DNA from: Sphingomonas nostoxanthinifaciens | GTDB lineage: Bacteria > Pseudomonadota > Alphaproteobacteria > Sphingomonadales > Sphingomonadaceae | Direction: 5' to 3' | Length of the DNA stretch: 64,000 nucleotides | NCBI RefSeq assembly: GCF_019930585.1 | Contig: NZ_CP082839.1 | Coordinates: 1,178,001 to 1,242,000 of the forward strand | Shown: in pieces, positions 7,816-17,640 of the stretch | Numbering within the stretch: the first letter of the stretch is position 1 | How the letters are laid out: every line of letters starts with the position of its first letter | The notes under the pieces: model-generated | The model's database searches: none | The model's input: the letters and a program-made list of their open reading frames with translations, nothing else | What the model was told of the DNA's origin: nothing | Program-made: the position numbers and the translations under genes

Positions 7816-8043
7816 TCAGGCGGTCGCTGCCTCATCCAATAAGGGTAGGGGCGTTATGGCTCTTCCGCCGCTTTCAGTCGGATGTAAATCTGCGAATAGA
7901 GGCTCGTGTTTGGATAGCTCTTCCTTCAAGCACTTGTACTCGGACGCCATCTGCCGGAGGGCCAGCAGGAGCTCCTGAAGCTGGAGAGCATAAGAACTTA
8001 CATCAGGCCTGATCCTGACGACATTGAGACCGGACGTATACAT
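7816..8043 (-). CDS. Small hypothetical protein
   Basis: A 75-residue protein with an amphipathic helix (YALQLQELLLALRQMASEYKCLKEEL) that could form a coiled coil. The ATG at 8043 follows an AAGGAT sequence. It lies 64 bp downstream of the chemoreceptor gene on the same strand and could be its operon partner. No family recognised. Confidence 0.4.
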   Translation of the reverse strand: MYTSGLNVVRIRPDVSSYALQLQELLLALRQMASEYKCLKEELSKHEPLFADLHPTESGGRAITPLPLLDEAATA

Positions 8044-8107
8044 ATATTATCCTTAACGACGCTGACTAATTCAAAGCGACTTTTCTTTGATTGAGGTGCG
8101 CAAGATG

Positions 8108-9952
8108 TTAGAAGGCCGACCAATCGACATCGGTTTTAGGATTAGCGCTGCCAACGCTCCGGAGTGCCGGCCTTGCCAGCTGACGCGCACCGGACGAAGC
8201 TCGCTGCTGCAGCTCGTGAACGGGGGAGGCGTGAACATCGCGCTGGCCTGTTTGGAAGCGTGCAATCTGTCGATTGAGGCCGTCGGCTTCGGTCGCAAGA
8301 CTGCGCGCCGCCGCGGTCGCTTGCTCGACCATCGCGGCATTTTGCTGGGTAACGCCATCCATCTCGGCCACGGCAGTGTTCACTTGCTGCAGACCAGCGG
8401 CCTGTTGCTCGGTTACCGCGGCAATCTCGGATACCAGCGTCTTGACCGTTCCAACTTGGCCGATGATGCGGGTAAGCGCCTGGCCGGTCTCGTTGACGAG
8501 TTGCACGCCCGCTGCCACCTGGTGGGAAGATGCACTGATACGCAACTTTACGTCCTTGGCGGCCTCGGCTGAACGCTGAGCAAGAGCTCGGACTTCCGAC
8601 GCCACGACAGCAAAGCCTCTACCTGCATCTCCTGCACGCGCTGCTTCAACCCCGGCGTTGAGCGCGAGAAGGTTTGTCTGGAAGGCAATTCCGTCGATTA
8701 CCGAGATGATTTCCGAAATCTCATTCGAGGTACGCTCGATCCCGTCCATCGCCTGCACCGCCTGGCGAACGACTTCGCCGGAATGCTCGGCGTCGGTATG
8801 CACGCGAAGAACAGCATCGTTCGCGCTACCTGCACGCTCGGCGGTCGTCCGTACGGTCTCGGTGATTTCGTGCATGGCAGCGGCGGTCTCCTCCAGACTC
8901 GCCGCCTGCTGTTCAGTACGATGCGATAGGTCGTCCGAAGCTTGACGGATCTCACCCGCACCACCGTTTATGCCGGTCGCTGCCTGAGCAACCTGACCAA
9001 GCGTTGATTGCAGCGCAGCAGCGGCGGCATTGAAGTCAGTCTTGAGCTTGGCGAAGGGGCCGGTCAGATCGGCCTCAACGCGCGAGACTAGATCGCCACC
9101 TGCGAGCTTCGATAACGCTTCGCCGACGCTTTCCACGATCAGCGCTGTCTGCTCCGCCTTAGCGCGTTCAGCTGCCGCTAGTTGGTCGCGCAGTCGCTTC
9201 ATGGCAGTAGCGAGCGCACCAACCTCGTCCGCGCGATCTTCTACCGGGACGGCAACGTCCATGTTGCCGTTGCCCAGCTCGGACAGCGCTTCCGTCACGG
9301 CACCGATCGGCTTGGCGACCTGCTTCACGAGAATCACGAGTACGCCTGCGAGACACCCGAACATGCCGAGGACCGCCACGATCGATAGCATGCGCGCACG
9401 GTCGTAGCCCGCATCGCCTTCATCGGCCGCTGCTTTTGCGAGCTGGCCCTCGAACTGCGAAAGATCGCCGATCGAGGCGGATAGCGCGTCGAACAGCCGC
9501 TGCGATTGATCCCGCATGAGGGCCGTAGCTTCCGCATTCTTGTTTTGCCGCGACAGAACCAGAAGGATCTTGTTTTCTGTGCTGTACGCCAACCAGCGTT
9601 CGTGAAATTCGTTAAGAAGTTGTCGCGCGCGAGCATGACGCAAGTTACCATTGAGTATGTCATAGCCTTGATCGACAATCTTACGCTGCTCGTTCATCTT
9701 GGCCTCCGCGGCGTCCATCGCCGCGCTGTCCAATGACAGGATGTGCTGAGCCTCCGCGATACGGAAGTCGGACGTCGCTGTATCGATCTGCTGCGAGAGC
9801 ATCGTCTTGGGCAGACGATCGCGGACGGCCTTGCTCATCAACGCATTGATCGAACCTAGCTGGCTGATCGAGAACAGGGTGAGCGCCAGCAGTCCAATGC
9901 CGATCACTCCGAACGAAACCAGAAGCTTATTTACGATGCGCATGTTTCGCAT
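8108..9952 (-). CDS. Methyl-accepting chemotaxis protein
   Basis: A 614-residue chemoreceptor. A first transmembrane helix (about residues 9-31) is followed by a periplasmic four-helix-bundle sensor (4HB_MCP type), a second transmembrane helix around 188-212, a HAMP domain ([18 protein letters not shown], about 212-265), a second HAMP-like segment (about 270-325) and a long MCP signalling coiled coil. The hairpin tip, which contacts CheA/CheW, contains [23 protein letters not shown]. The protein ends in DWSAF, which resembles the NWETF-type pentapeptide that tethers CheR/CheB. The ligand is unknown. No other chemotaxis gene is near, so it is an orphan receptor that must use a remote Che system. 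Confidence 0.92.
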   Translation of the reverse strand: MRNMRIVNKLLVSFGVIGIGLLALTLFSISQLGSINALMSKAVRDRLPKTMLSQQIDTATSDFRIAEAQHILSLDSAAMDAAEAKMNEQRKIVDQGYDILNGNLRHARARQLLNEFHERWLAYSTENKILLVLSRQNKNAEATALMRDQSQRLFDALSASIGDLSQFEGQLAKAAADEGDAGYDRARMLSIVAVLGMFGCLAGVLVILVKQVAKPIGAVTEALSELGNGNMDVAVPVEDRADEVGALATAMKRLRDQLAAAERAKAEQTALIVESVGEALSKLAGGDLVSRVEADLTGPFAKLKTDFNAAAAALQSTLGQVAQAATGINGGAGEIRQASDDLSHRTEQQAASLEETAAAMHEITETVRTTAERAGSANDAVLRVHTDAEHSGEVVRQAVQAMDGIERTSNEISEIISVIDGIAFQTNLLALNAGVEAARAGDAGRGFAVVASEVRALAQRSAEAAKDVKLRISASSHQVAAGVQLVNETGQALTRIIGQVGTVKTLVSEIAAVTEQQAAGLQQVNTAVAEMDGVTQQNAAMVEQATAAARSLATEADGLNRQIARFQTGQRDVHASPVHELQQRASSGARQLARPALRSVGSANPKTDVDWSAF

Positions 9953-10041
9953 GGCAGAACCCCATCAAACTGGGGTGATCGTTATGATCGAAACCTCAAC
10001 ATTACGTAAAATCAAGAATTTACAGGGCTGATCTTAGGCGA

Positions 10042-10278
10042 TCATGCCAACCACGCGCGCTGGGCGTCCTCGAGCTGCTCGAACATATCCGGATCTGCGC
10101 CGAGCAGGACCAGCCGAGCGTGCACGTCGGCGGCGGTGGCGTTGCGCGGGAAGCCGCGGTCGCCACGCGCGGCCTTGACCAGCTCATCGATCCAGAATGC
10201 TGTCAGACCTAATGCACCGCTCAGTAAGGAGGGCTGGATGCCGTTGAACCGACTGTGCAAATCAGCAACCGGCACCAA
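10042..10278 (-). pseudogene. Truncated small protein fused to an IS6 end
   Basis: The 78-codon frame is chimeric. The last 50 or so codons (TAFWIDELVKAARGDRG, then DVHARLVLLGADPDMFEQL) look like a real small protein. The first 27 codons lie in DNA homologous to the left end of the IS6 elements (10197-10240), read backward. The native N-terminus was therefore replaced when an IS6 end joined at about 10197. Family unknown. Confidence 0.5.
10197..10240 (+). repeat. Solo left end of an IS6 element
   Basis: TGCTGTCAGACCTAATGCACC and the following CTCAGTAAGGAGGGCTGG align with the left terminus of IS6 copy A (2143-2187), which has GTAAGAAGGGCTAG at the same place. No transposase follows, so this is a relic left by deletion. 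Confidence 0.65.
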
Positions 10279-10401
10279 GCAGTGTGCGAAGTGCCTGTTA
10301 AGGCATACTATAAAGAGGTATGTACGCAGCTATCGCAGGAAACGGTCTCGGGCTTCTGCGACTGAGAGCCTTCGCGCTCCCCCCTATAGCGGGAGCCGCT
10401 G

Positions 10402-10647
10402 ATGCCTCGATATTATTTCCATGTTCTCGATGGTAGAGATTTCATCGATCTTTCGGGAACGGAATTGCCCGACCTATTTGCCGCGCGCCGCGAGGCGGTT
10501 CGGTTCGCGGGAGCTTTGTTGAGTGAAAAGCCGGACGCGCTCTGGACCAATAGCGAGTGGACCATGCAGGTCACGGATGAGACTGAACATACCCTTTTCC
10601 GGATTATATTCGCTCCTGGTGATCCAGTCTCGATCGAGCGCGGTTAG
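10402..10647 (+). CDS. DUF6894 family protein
   Basis: An 81-residue protein starting MPRYYFHVLDGRDF, with LSGTELPDLFAARREAVRFAG and a C-terminal strand VTDETEHTLFRIIF. The YYFHV.DG...D..G..LPDL.AAR.EA pattern is the signature of DUF6894, a small alpha/beta family very common in sphingomonads and rhizobia, often next to stress genes. Role unknown. A second member occurs at 53705-53995. Confidence 0.8.
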   Translation: MPRYYFHVLDGRDFIDLSGTELPDLFAARREAVRFAGALLSEKPDALWTNSEWTMQVTDETEHTLFRIIFAPGDPVSIERG

Positions 10648-10664
10648 CTGCTAGCGATGATCGG

Positions 10665-10856
10665 TCAATGCCGCAGCGCCGGCTCGGGCAGCGCGTACAG
10701 CTCCTCCAGCCGGTCCGCGAGGTCCATCCATGCGTTACGACCCGCATGGTCTGCCTCGGGCAGGCTATGCAGGCAATCCAGCACGAAATCTCCGATCTCG
10801 TCGCCGTACAGCGCCTTCAATTCAGCTGCACATGCCCACATCTCAGCGTCGTTCAT
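10665..10856 (-). CDS. Small hypothetical protein, DUF6961-like
   Basis: A 63-residue protein: MNDAEMWACAAELKALYGDE, then IGDFVLDCLHSLP and WMDLADRLEELYAL. The pattern of ELWACA..V...YG...FV...I..L...W..IA.RL..L resembles small sphingomonad proteins grouped as DUF6961. This was recalled by eye and not checked. It faces the DUF6894 gene. Confidence 0.5.
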   Translation of the reverse strand: MNDAEMWACAAELKALYGDEIGDFVLDCLHSLPEADHAGRNAWMDLADRLEELYALPEPALRH

Positions 10857-10930
10857 GCTCGGCCGTCTAACTCGCGTTCACCGCTTCGGAAAGTGCGCAC
10901 GCGCGTCGCCGATCGATGATGGCCGCAATG

Positions 10931-11759
10931 GGGGCCGTCGGAGCTAATTGCCCGAGGCTCTGAGCGGCGTCTAGGGTGGCGGCACGCGCCGTTAAAAGCC
11001 CCGGTCTTCGAGCCCATTCCGCTTCTTCAACTCGTCACCCGAGGTGATCCGCCTCGTGGTGATGATGTATGTGCGGTTCCCGCTGTCGCTGCGGAACGTC
11101 GAGAACCTGCTATCCGAGCGCGGGATCGACATCTGCCATGAGACGGTGCGACATTGGTGGAAACGCTTCGGTCCGATGTTTGCGGGCAATATCCGTCGGC
11201 AGCGGGTGTCTCGCATGCGGGGCTTCCGCCATTGGCGTTGGCACCTCGACGAGATGTACGTGAAGCTCAACGGTGAGATGGTCTACCTCCGTCGATCACG
11301 AGGGCGAGATCCTCGAAAGCTACGTCACCAAAAAACGCGACAAGGGCGCAGCGCTTCGCTTCATGAAGAAGGCGCTGAAGCGTCATGGCTCGCCGGAGGC
11401 CGTCACAACCGACGGGCTGCGCTCCTATCGCGCCGCGATGACCGCGCTCGGCAACGAGGACAAGCAGGAGGTCGGCCGCTGGGCCAACAGCCGAGTGGAG
11501 AACAGCCATCTCCCGTTCCGACGACGAGAACGGGCGATGCTGCGGTTCCGACGAATGGCGAGGCTTCAGAAGTTCGCCTCAGTCCATGCAAATGTCCACA
11601 ACCGCTTCAATCTCGAACGCCATCTTGTCGATCGCCAGACCTATAAGCTTAGCCGCTTAGCCGCCCTGGCTGAGTGGCAGCTCCTCATGAGCTAGGCTGC
11701 CAGCCTCAAAGACCGAACCGCATCGGGTGGAGACGAGTTCGCATTAGACTGACAGCACC
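10931..11759 (+). mobile_element. IS6 family insertion sequence (copy C), inactivated
   Basis: The left end (GGGGCCGTCGGAGC, 10931) is a degraded version of the copy D end (GGCGCTGTCAGAGC). The right end ACTGACAGCACC at 11759 is normal. The transposase has lost its start, gained a stop and carries an 8-bp deletion. Its right end has cut into the DUF3489 gene at 11760. Confidence 0.85.
10984..11695 (+). pseudogene. IS6 transposase (copy C), multiply disrupted
   Basis: Compared with the intact copies, the start codon is ACG (10984-10986), codon 4 is TAA where the others have a Tyr or other sense codon, and 8 bp are missing in the YLWRAVDHEG region (about 11289), which splits the frame into an N-terminal part (to YLR) and a C-terminal part resuming at VDHEGEILESY. 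The DDE residues are otherwise present (HLDEMYVK, TTDGLRSY, SRVENSHLPF). It cannot make transposase. Confidence 0.9.
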
Positions 11760-12152
11760 GGTCGCGGTGATGAGCTCGGGCAAGGTGGCACCTGCGTCGC
11801 GGCGCAGCAGGTCGAGCACCGCGGCTGTCTTGTTGGCGCGGGCAGGCGAGGGGGCAATGGCAGGCGGTTGAGCTGGCGCAGACGGGTCCACTTCGTCAGG
11901 CTCGATGCCGATCGCCGCGAGCCCCGCATCGGTCGCGAACAGGCCGAAGCAGAGGTCGCCGTCGGTGCGGCTGACCGCCGCTGACACGCTCATCTCCAAA
12001 TCTTTGATCAGGTTGGCCGCGGTAAGAGCCGCAAGCGCCTTGCTCAACCCGCCGCTGGGCTTCAGGGTGCCGGGCAGGGGATAGAGGCTCCGATCCTCGC
12101 GCTGCGCTGCGGTCGAGAGCAGGATGGTCTGGGTGTCGCTAAGGCGTGGCAT
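11760..12152 (-). pseudogene. DUF3489 protein, C-terminus cut by IS6 copy C
   Basis: The ATG at 12152 (MPRLSDTQTILLSTAAQRED) has a GGAGA ribosome site. The protein reads through ATDAGLAAIGIEPDE to a C-terminal segment KTAAVLDLLRRDAGATLPEL and ITAT, typical of DUF3489, a winged-helix-like family. Homology stops at the IS6 right end (11759), and the frame runs on into the IS to 11706. Compared with copy 2, about 20 more family residues are missing. DUF3489 proteins are small putative DNA-binding proteins. A second copy, cut at a different point by another IS6, is at 28851-29309. Confidence 0.8.
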
Positions 12153-12479
12153 GACATGGTCTCCGGCGGGCGCGGCACAGCGCCGCTCCCACCAGCCACA
12201 GCCCCGGCGATCACCCTCGCGGAGCTCGACACGCTCAGCAGCGAGTCGACTTGTGCTGTCGCTCCGGTGCGGGAAGAAGTCGAGCACGACTCAGGCGGCC
12301 AGCGGTGCACCTCGGCAAAGCAGGATGCCGTGCGCAATTTCGAGTAGCGAATGCCGTCGCAGTGCCAGCGCTCAATATTGTCAGCATTAGCGTGAACAGT
12401 ACCAAGCCGGCATCATCGGTAACGGCAAAGGCGGAAAACGACGACGGACGGCATCGATCGGGAAGGTCATGCCATAAGC
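12153..12479. other. Upstream region of the DUF3489 copy, no gene seen
   Basis: About 330 bp. The part up to about 12345 is homologous to 29310-29510, upstream of the second DUF3489 copy. Copy 2 has two insertions relative to this one: a short repetitive motif at 29334 and the 162-bp element at 29511. No protein gene is recognisable. Confidence 0.5.
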
Positions 12480-13136
12480 CTACACCTGGGCAAACCATCG
12501 AAGCCAGCAGCTTTCGGTCTGCATTGTCCGTCCCGATTGCGCAGATCTAACGCGAGCCCGATCTGCCGTTCTGCTGTGCAGGCTGAGAGGTTCGCGATCC
12601 AGCGCGACCAGGTTGGTGCGGATCGCCTCATAGAGGTGGCCGATCGTGCGTAATCCTGTGCGCTCGGCATCAGGCCGAGATGCGCCTGCTCGCGATGTAG
12701 GCGTCTTGGCTGAACGCCTCGCTGTCGTCGCCTCGGACATCCTGCGGTCGCTCCAGGAAGATGAAATGCTTGAGCGTCTCGGCATCGAAGCCCGTCAGCC
12801 GGACCGCCACCCCTGATGGGAGGTAGCCCGGCGCCACTGGGAAGTTCGGGCGGCCTAAGTGCGGCCGGCCTCGCGCAAACGGCTTCGCCTGCTCGAGGAA
12901 CTTCGCCTTGAAGACCGCCCCGTGCGCATCGCGGAGCCTCTCCTGCGCGGCCTCGTCGAGGTCAGGCAGCAGGGTAGGGACGAGCATGTCCGTGCCCTTG
13001 CCGATCTGGTCATGCACCACCTGCCGGTCGAAACGCTTGCCAATGCGGCAAACGCGTCCTCCCAGGCGAGCACGTGCATGTCGTTGCTGTCGACGAGCGT
13101 CCCATCGATGTCGAAGAGGATGGCTTTGATCTGCAT
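12480..13136 (-). pseudogene. Chimera of a HAD phosphatase front and a ferritin-like protein tail
   Basis: From ATG 13136, MQIKAILFDIDGTLVDSNDMH is a HAD-superfamily motif I with the nucleophile Asp in DIDGT. The frame breaks near 13035, where one base is lacking, and resumes as GKRFDRQVVHDQIGKGTDMLV, matching beta-phosphoglucomutase/phosphatase-like caps. HAD homology ends around 12865 and the frame continues with RPNFPVAPGYLPSG, LTGFDAETLKHFIFLERP and, in another frame, TIGHLYEAIRTNLVALD. These are typical of the PF12902-type ferritin-like family (FIFLERP...tIG.lY.AI). A deletion thus fused two gene fragments, and both are broken. It lies 46 bp after the transketolase gene on the same strand, so the HAD gene may once have belonged to that operon. 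Confidence 0.7.
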
Positions 13137-13182
13137 GGTTTGGTCCTGTTCGCCCGTTGATGCCCCAGGCTGGGGCTCACCG

Positions 13183-15162
13183 CTAGGATTTGGTGGCGGC
13201 GGCTCGAACCGCGGCGACGATGTCGCCGACGGCAAGGTGCACATAGCCCAACACGTCGTCCGGCGTGCGGCCGCTCTTGGGCATGACGTGCACGGCAAGC
13301 GACTGGACCATCGGCGTATCCCGCTCAGATGCTGCCGCCTCGGCGAGTTCGCTGCCGAGACCGCCCACATAACTGTCTTCGACCGCGATGATCGTACCTC
13401 CGGGGCCGGCCAGAGCGAGCACAGGCGCTGCGGCCATCGGCACGGCGTAGGCATCGACTACGGTGACATCGATCCCATTGGCCGCAAGGGTCTCAGCCGC
13501 CTTGAGGCAGCTGTGAACCATATAGCCGCACGACACCAGGACGATTGGGCGATCCGCAAGACTGGCGTTACGCAGGACCTTATGTCCGCCGAACGGGAAC
13601 TCGGCGTCAGCCTCGTACAGGAGCGGTAGATCGGCGCGGACGGCGCGCAGGTAACAGGCGCTAGGAAATGCGGCCATCGCCAAGACCATCGCATAGGCGC
13701 TGACCGCATCGCTTGGCGTCAGTACCGTAATGGCGGGGTTACCGCGATGATCGGTACTGTGCGCGAAGGCCCGCATGAATGCGACATCGGCGAGCGCCAT
13801 CTGGCTTGGGCCGTCGGACGCTAGAGTTACGCCGACGTGCGTGCCGACGAGCTTGAGGTTGGCTCCGCCGACGATCGCCATATCGATTTGATCGAAGGCG
13901 CGCTCCAGGAAGCGCCCGAAGGTGCTGGCGAAAGGGAGCATGCCGCCGCTCGACATTCCCGCGGCGGCCGAGATCATGTTCTGCTCCGCGATCCGCGCCT
14001 CGAAGTAACGATCTGGATAGGCCTCGGCGAAGTCGAGTGCGTAGGTTGAGTTCTTTACGTCGGCATCGAGCGCAACAACGCTCGGGTCGGCTGCACCCAG
14101 CGCCTTCAGCGCCAGTCCGAACGCGCGCCGCGGCGACATCATCTTCTTGTCGGCCAAGGTCGACGCGACCTTCGGCTCTGCGGCGACCGCTGCCTCGAAC
14201 CCGCTCGGTTCCGATCGGCCGGGCATGGCGGCGGCGGCGGGCGGTGGCGTGATCGTAAGGACGTCGTCGATGGTGGCCGGGTCGGCATTTTGAACGCCAA
14301 GCTCCTGTGCCTCCTGGTCGAGATCGCCGAGGGCCGCTTCGAGATGATCTTGCGTGACCGGCGTACCGTGGTGACCCATGCCCGCCAGCGTCGACACGCC
14401 CCAGCCCTTGATCGTCCGGGCGACGACGCACAGCGGCTTGCCGCGCCCGAGTTCGACCCGCCGACGGAGCGTGTCCTCGATCTCGGCCGGATTATGGCCG
14501 TCGATGGCGATCGCCATCCAGTTGAACGCTTCGGCCTTGCGCTGGAGTTCCTGCCAATGCTGCGCGTCGGCGACGAAGTCGCTCTGGCCGAGCGTGTTGC
14601 AGTTGAAGATCGCTACGACGTCGGTGAGGCCATGATCGGCGATGAAGTCCATCGCTTCCCAGATCTGGCCTTCGCGGGACTCGCCGTCGCCGATGATGCA
14701 GTAGATGGTCTTATCCAGCCCGGCGACCTTGGCGGCCGCGGCGAGGCCCGCCGCGACCGACAGGCCCTGGCCCAGCGATCCAGTCGCGGCGTCGAAGAAG
14801 GGGAAGCCCAGCATCGGGTTCGGGTGGCCGTCGATCGGGCTGTCGATGCTACGCAGCGCCATCAGGTCGGTCATCGTCATCGATCGCCCCTCACCGCCTG
14901 GTGTGATCGTCACCCCGAGGTCAGCAAATGCCGCGTAGACGATCGGAACGGCGTGCCCTTCGGAGAGAACCAGCCGATCCGATCCGCGCGCATCGGGATG
15001 CTGTGGGTCCCAGCGCATCATCCGGTACATCAGCACGGTCGTCAGGTGGGCGAGCGACAAGGCAGTAGTGGGATGGCCGCTTCCCGCTGACGTCGTGGCC
15101 TTGATAGCGAGCTTGCCGAGCTCGATCGCCTTGGCATGAACGGCTTGTTCGATCGGGGTCAT
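13183..15162 (-). CDS. tkt: Transketolase
   Basis: A 659-residue transketolase. The thiamine-pyrophosphate domain holds SAGSGHPTTALS (about 25-36), SEGHAVPIVYA and the diphosphate/metal motif IIGDGESREGQIWEAM (about 157-172) with its downstream Asn (FNCNTLGQ). The pyrimidine-binding domain has EARIAEQNMISAAAGM with the catalytic Glu, and a C-terminal domain follows. It transfers two-carbon ketol units between sugar phosphates in the pentose phosphate pathway. It overlaps the transaldolase stop by ATGA, so the two are translationally coupled. Length is near normal and no defect is seen. Placement near a stress island suggests NADPH and pentose supply under stress, which is an inference. Confidence 0.95.
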   Translation of the reverse strand: MTPIEQAVHAKAIELGKLAIKATTSAGSGHPTTALSLAHLTTVLMYRMMRWDPQHPDARGSDRLVLSEGHAVPIVYAAFADLGVTITPGGEGRSMTMTDLMALRSIDSPIDGHPNPMLGFPFFDAATGSLGQGLSVAAGLAAAAKVAGLDKTIYCIIGDGESREGQIWEAMDFIADHGLTDVVAIFNCNTLGQSDFVADAQHWQELQRKAEAFNWMAIAIDGHNPAEIEDTLRRRVELGRGKPLCVVARTIKGWGVSTLAGMGHHGTPVTQDHLEAALGDLDQEAQELGVQNADPATIDDVLTITPPPAAAAMPGRSEPSGFEAAVAAEPKVASTLADKKMMSPRRAFGLALKALGAADPSVVALDADVKNSTYALDFAEAYPDRYFEARIAEQNMISAAAGMSSGGMLPFASTFGRFLERAFDQIDMAIVGGANLKLVGTHVGVTLASDGPSQMALADVAFMRAFAHSTDHRGNPAITVLTPSDAVSAYAMVLAMAAFPSACYLRAVRADLPLLYEADAEFPFGGHKVLRNASLADRPIVLVSCGYMVHSCLKAAETLAANGIDVTVVDAYAVPMAAAPVLALAGPGGTIIAVEDSYVGGLGSELAEAAASERDTPMVQSLAVHVMPKSGRTPDDVLGYVHLAVGDIVAAVRAAATKS

Positions 15163-16385
15163 GACTGCTCTTCCTTGTCGGTGCCCGATGGCGCAGCTGC
15201 GGCAGGTGCGGTGGATGAAGCGCCATCGCCGCTTGCGGGCTTTACGGCGCCCGCGGGCATCACCTCTGCGCCGGCCTTCTTGAGCTGATCCTCTACAGAC
15301 GCGATCAGGTTGTCCCAGCTCTGTACGAACGAAGCGAGACCCTCGCGTTCGAGCACGTCGGCGACGTCCGCCAGGTCGATGCCAGACGCTGCGAGTTCGT
15401 CGATGGTACGGCGGGCGTCGGCATAGCCGGCGCTGATCGTGTCAGGCACCTCCGCGTCGAGCTCGCGGACGGCGTTCAACGTGGCCTCGGGCATGGTGTT
15501 GACCGTGTCGCGAGCGACCAGCTCGGTGACGTAGCGGGTCGGCGCGAACGCCTTGTCCTTGACCTCGGTCGACGCCCATAGCAGCCGCTGCAGCGACGCA
15601 CCCCTGTCGGCTAACGCCTGCCACCGGGCCGAGGAGGCAACTTCCTCATACACCTCATACGCCAGACGGGCATTCGCAAGCGCAGCCTGCGCGTGCAGGC
15701 GCGTCTTCGCACCGGCTCCGGCAGCGTCGGGGAGGGCGGCGAGACGCTTGTCAACCTCCGTATCGACCCGGCTAACGAAGAAGGACGCGACGCTCTCGAT
15801 CCGCTTCAGGTCGGCACCTTTGTCTGCACGCTGTTCAAGCCCCGTCATGAACGCATCGAGCACCGCGCGGTAGCGATCGATCGAGAAGATCAGCGTGACG
15901 TTGACGCTGATGCCGTCGGCGATGCTGGCGGTGATCGCCGGCAGCGCTGCCTCGGTTGCGGGGATCTTGATGAACAGGTTCGGCCGATCCACCAGCCACC
16001 ACAGCCCACGAGCCTCGGCGGCAGTACGATCGGCGTCGGCCGAGATGCGAGGGTCCACTTCGATCGACACGCAACCATCCCGGCCATCGCTGCTATCGTA
16101 GACCGGGCGCAGAACGTCACACGCGGCACGCACGTCCCATGCCGTCAGCAGCCGCAGCGTCTCGCCGATGGCCGTGCCGCGCAGCGCGAGTTCGCGCAGT
16201 TGGTCCTCGTACCCGGACCCTGCGCTGATCGACTTAGAGAAGATGGTCGGGTTGGTGGTAATCCCGACGATGTCGCCGGCAGCGACCATCCGCGACAAAT
16301 CGCCCGACGTGACCCTGGGTCGGCTCAGATCATCGAGCCAGACGGCAACGCCTGCCGCCGCGAGCTTGTCTATGGTGCTGGTCAT
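15159..16385 (-). CDS. tal: Transaldolase
   Basis: A 408-residue transaldolase starting at ATG 16385 (MTSTIDKLAAAGVAVWLDDL). Conserved blocks are GITTNPTIFSKSI (about 40-52), CVSIEVDPRIS, LFIKIPATEAALPA with the Schiff-base Lys of KIPAT, VNVTLIFSIDRY and VASFFVSRVDTEVD. The overall form matches the long transaldolases of actinobacteria and some alphaproteobacteria. A Pro/Ala/Ser-rich, acidic tail of about 30 residues (AGAVKPASGDGASS onward) has no known function. It interconverts sedoheptulose-7-phosphate/glyceraldehyde-3-phosphate and erythrose-4-phosphate/fructose-6-phosphate, and forms an operon with tkt. A longer upstream ATG (16493) is less likely. Confidence 0.93.
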   Translation of the reverse strand: MTSTIDKLAAAGVAVWLDDLSRPRVTSGDLSRMVAAGDIVGITTNPTIFSKSISAGSGYEDQLRELALRGTAIGETLRLLTAWDVRAACDVLRPVYDSSDGRDGCVSIEVDPRISADADRTAAEARGLWWLVDRPNLFIKIPATEAALPAITASIADGISVNVTLIFSIDRYRAVLDAFMTGLEQRADKGADLKRIESVASFFVSRVDTEVDKRLAALPDAAGAGAKTRLHAQAALANARLAYEVYEEVASSARWQALADRGASLQRLLWASTEVKDKAFAPTRYVTELVARDTVNTMPEATLNAVRELDAEVPDTISAGYADARRTIDELAASGIDLADVADVLEREGLASFVQSWDNLIASVEDQLKKAGAEVMPAGAVKPASGDGASSTAPAAAAPSGTDKEEQS

Positions 16386-16773
16386 CGTCAAATCCGATCC
16401 GGCTTGGCCGATAGGAGCATCGGCCAAATGGGCGGATGAGATGCTCGATTGCCCGGCGTCGGAGGTACGATCGTCAGGAAGATACGTCCACAACGCGTGG
16501 GAAGCTCAGATGCTACCGGATGCCCTGCGGGTTAGGAGAGCGCGCGGTGAGCAGCGCCGTGAACGGCCGACGCCATCTTTATCATAGAGGTCAAAGACGA
16601 GATGGAGGATGGCAAGCTCAGGTGAGCCTTGCGAGCTGTCACATCCCCCACCCGAACGGCGCAGGTCAGTTCCTGCTCTACCCGGATGCTCCATACTGGC
16701 ATCTGCTTATCTGACCCTCCGGTGCGACTCTTCTGCGGACACGATCCGACCTTTGCCAAACAAGCCTTCACAT
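16386..16773. other. No recognisable gene between transaldolase and IS6 copy D
   Basis: 388 bp. It must hold the promoter of the tal-tkt operon. No EcfG-type motif and no convincing protein frame were found. The operon's original upstream neighbours were probably lost at the IS6 junction at 16774. Confidence 0.4.
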
Positions 16774-17610
16774 GGCGCTGTCAGAGCTAATTGTCCCACG
16801 CTCTGATCGGCGGCTAAGGCGGCAGAATGCGCCGCTACAAGCCCCGGTCCGCGAGCCCGTTTCGCTACTTCAACTCCTCGCCTGAGTTGATCCGGCTGGT
16901 AGTGCTGATGTACGTGCGGTTTCCGCTATCTCTGCGGAACGTCGAGGACCTGCTATTCGAGCGCGGTATCGATGTGAGCCACGAGACGATCCGCTTCTGG
17001 TGGAACAGATTTGGCCCGATGTTCGCCAGCGAGGTGCGCCAGCAGCGGGTCAGCTACATGCGTGGCTTCCGCCAATGGCGCTGGCATCTTGATGAGGTGT
17101 TCGTGAAGATCAACGGTGAGATGGTCTACCTCTGGCGAGCCGTCGATCACGAGGGCGAGATCCTCGAAAGCTACGTGACGAAAACGAGGGACAAGAAGGC
17201 AGCGCTTGCCTTCATGAAGAAGGCGCTGAAGCGGAACGGCTCGCCTGAGCGGATCACTACGGATGGTCTAAGATCCTACCAGGCAGCCATGCGAGAACTC
17301 GGTAACGGCGAGCGACAGGAGGTCGGGCGGCATGCCAATAATCGCGTGGAGAACAGCCATCTGCCATTCCGACGACGAGAGCGGGCGATGCTGCGGTTTC
17401 GGCGGATGAAGACGCTTCAAAAGTTCGCCTCAGTCCACGCCAACGTCAGCAACCACTTCAATCTCGAACGTCACCTCGTCGACCGCCAGACTTACAAGCT
17501 CCGCCGCTCGGCCGCCCTGGCCGAGTGGCAGATCCTCATGAGCTAGGCTGCAAACGTCAAAGACCCAAATGCATCGGCTGGAAACGAGTTCGAATTAGAC
17601 TGACAGCACC
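16774..17610 (+). mobile_element. IS6 family insertion sequence (copy D), intact
   Basis: 837 bp, with left end GGCGCTGTCAGAGC (16774) and right end ACTGACAGCACC (to 17610). One intact transposase. Flanking 8-mers differ. It forms the left border of the stress gene island and is in the same direction as copy E at 28022-28850. Confidence 0.9.
16827..17546 (+). CDS. IS6 family transposase (copy D)
   Basis: A 239-residue IS6 transposase. Catalytic residues are in HLDEVFVK, TTDGLRSY and NNRVENSHLPF. It differs from copy A at many positions in the N-terminal half (for example VSHETIRFWWNR, ASEVRQQRVSYM) but is nearly identical in the last third, a mosaic that suggests gene conversion or recombination between IS6 copies. 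The copy B fragment at 5063 is closest to this copy. Confidence 0.95.
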   Translation: MRRYKPRSASPFRYFNSSPELIRLVVLMYVRFPLSLRNVEDLLFERGIDVSHETIRFWWNRFGPMFASEVRQQRVSYMRGFRQWRWHLDEVFVKINGEMVYLWRAVDHEGEILESYVTKTRDKKAALAFMKKALKRNGSPERITTDGLRSYQAAMRELGNGERQEVGRHANNRVENSHLPFRRRERAMLRFRRMKTLQKFASVHANVSNHFNLERHLVDRQTYKLRRSAALAEWQILMS

Positions 17611-17640
17611 CCGCCGCCTGATCAGGCAGCGGGCAGAACG

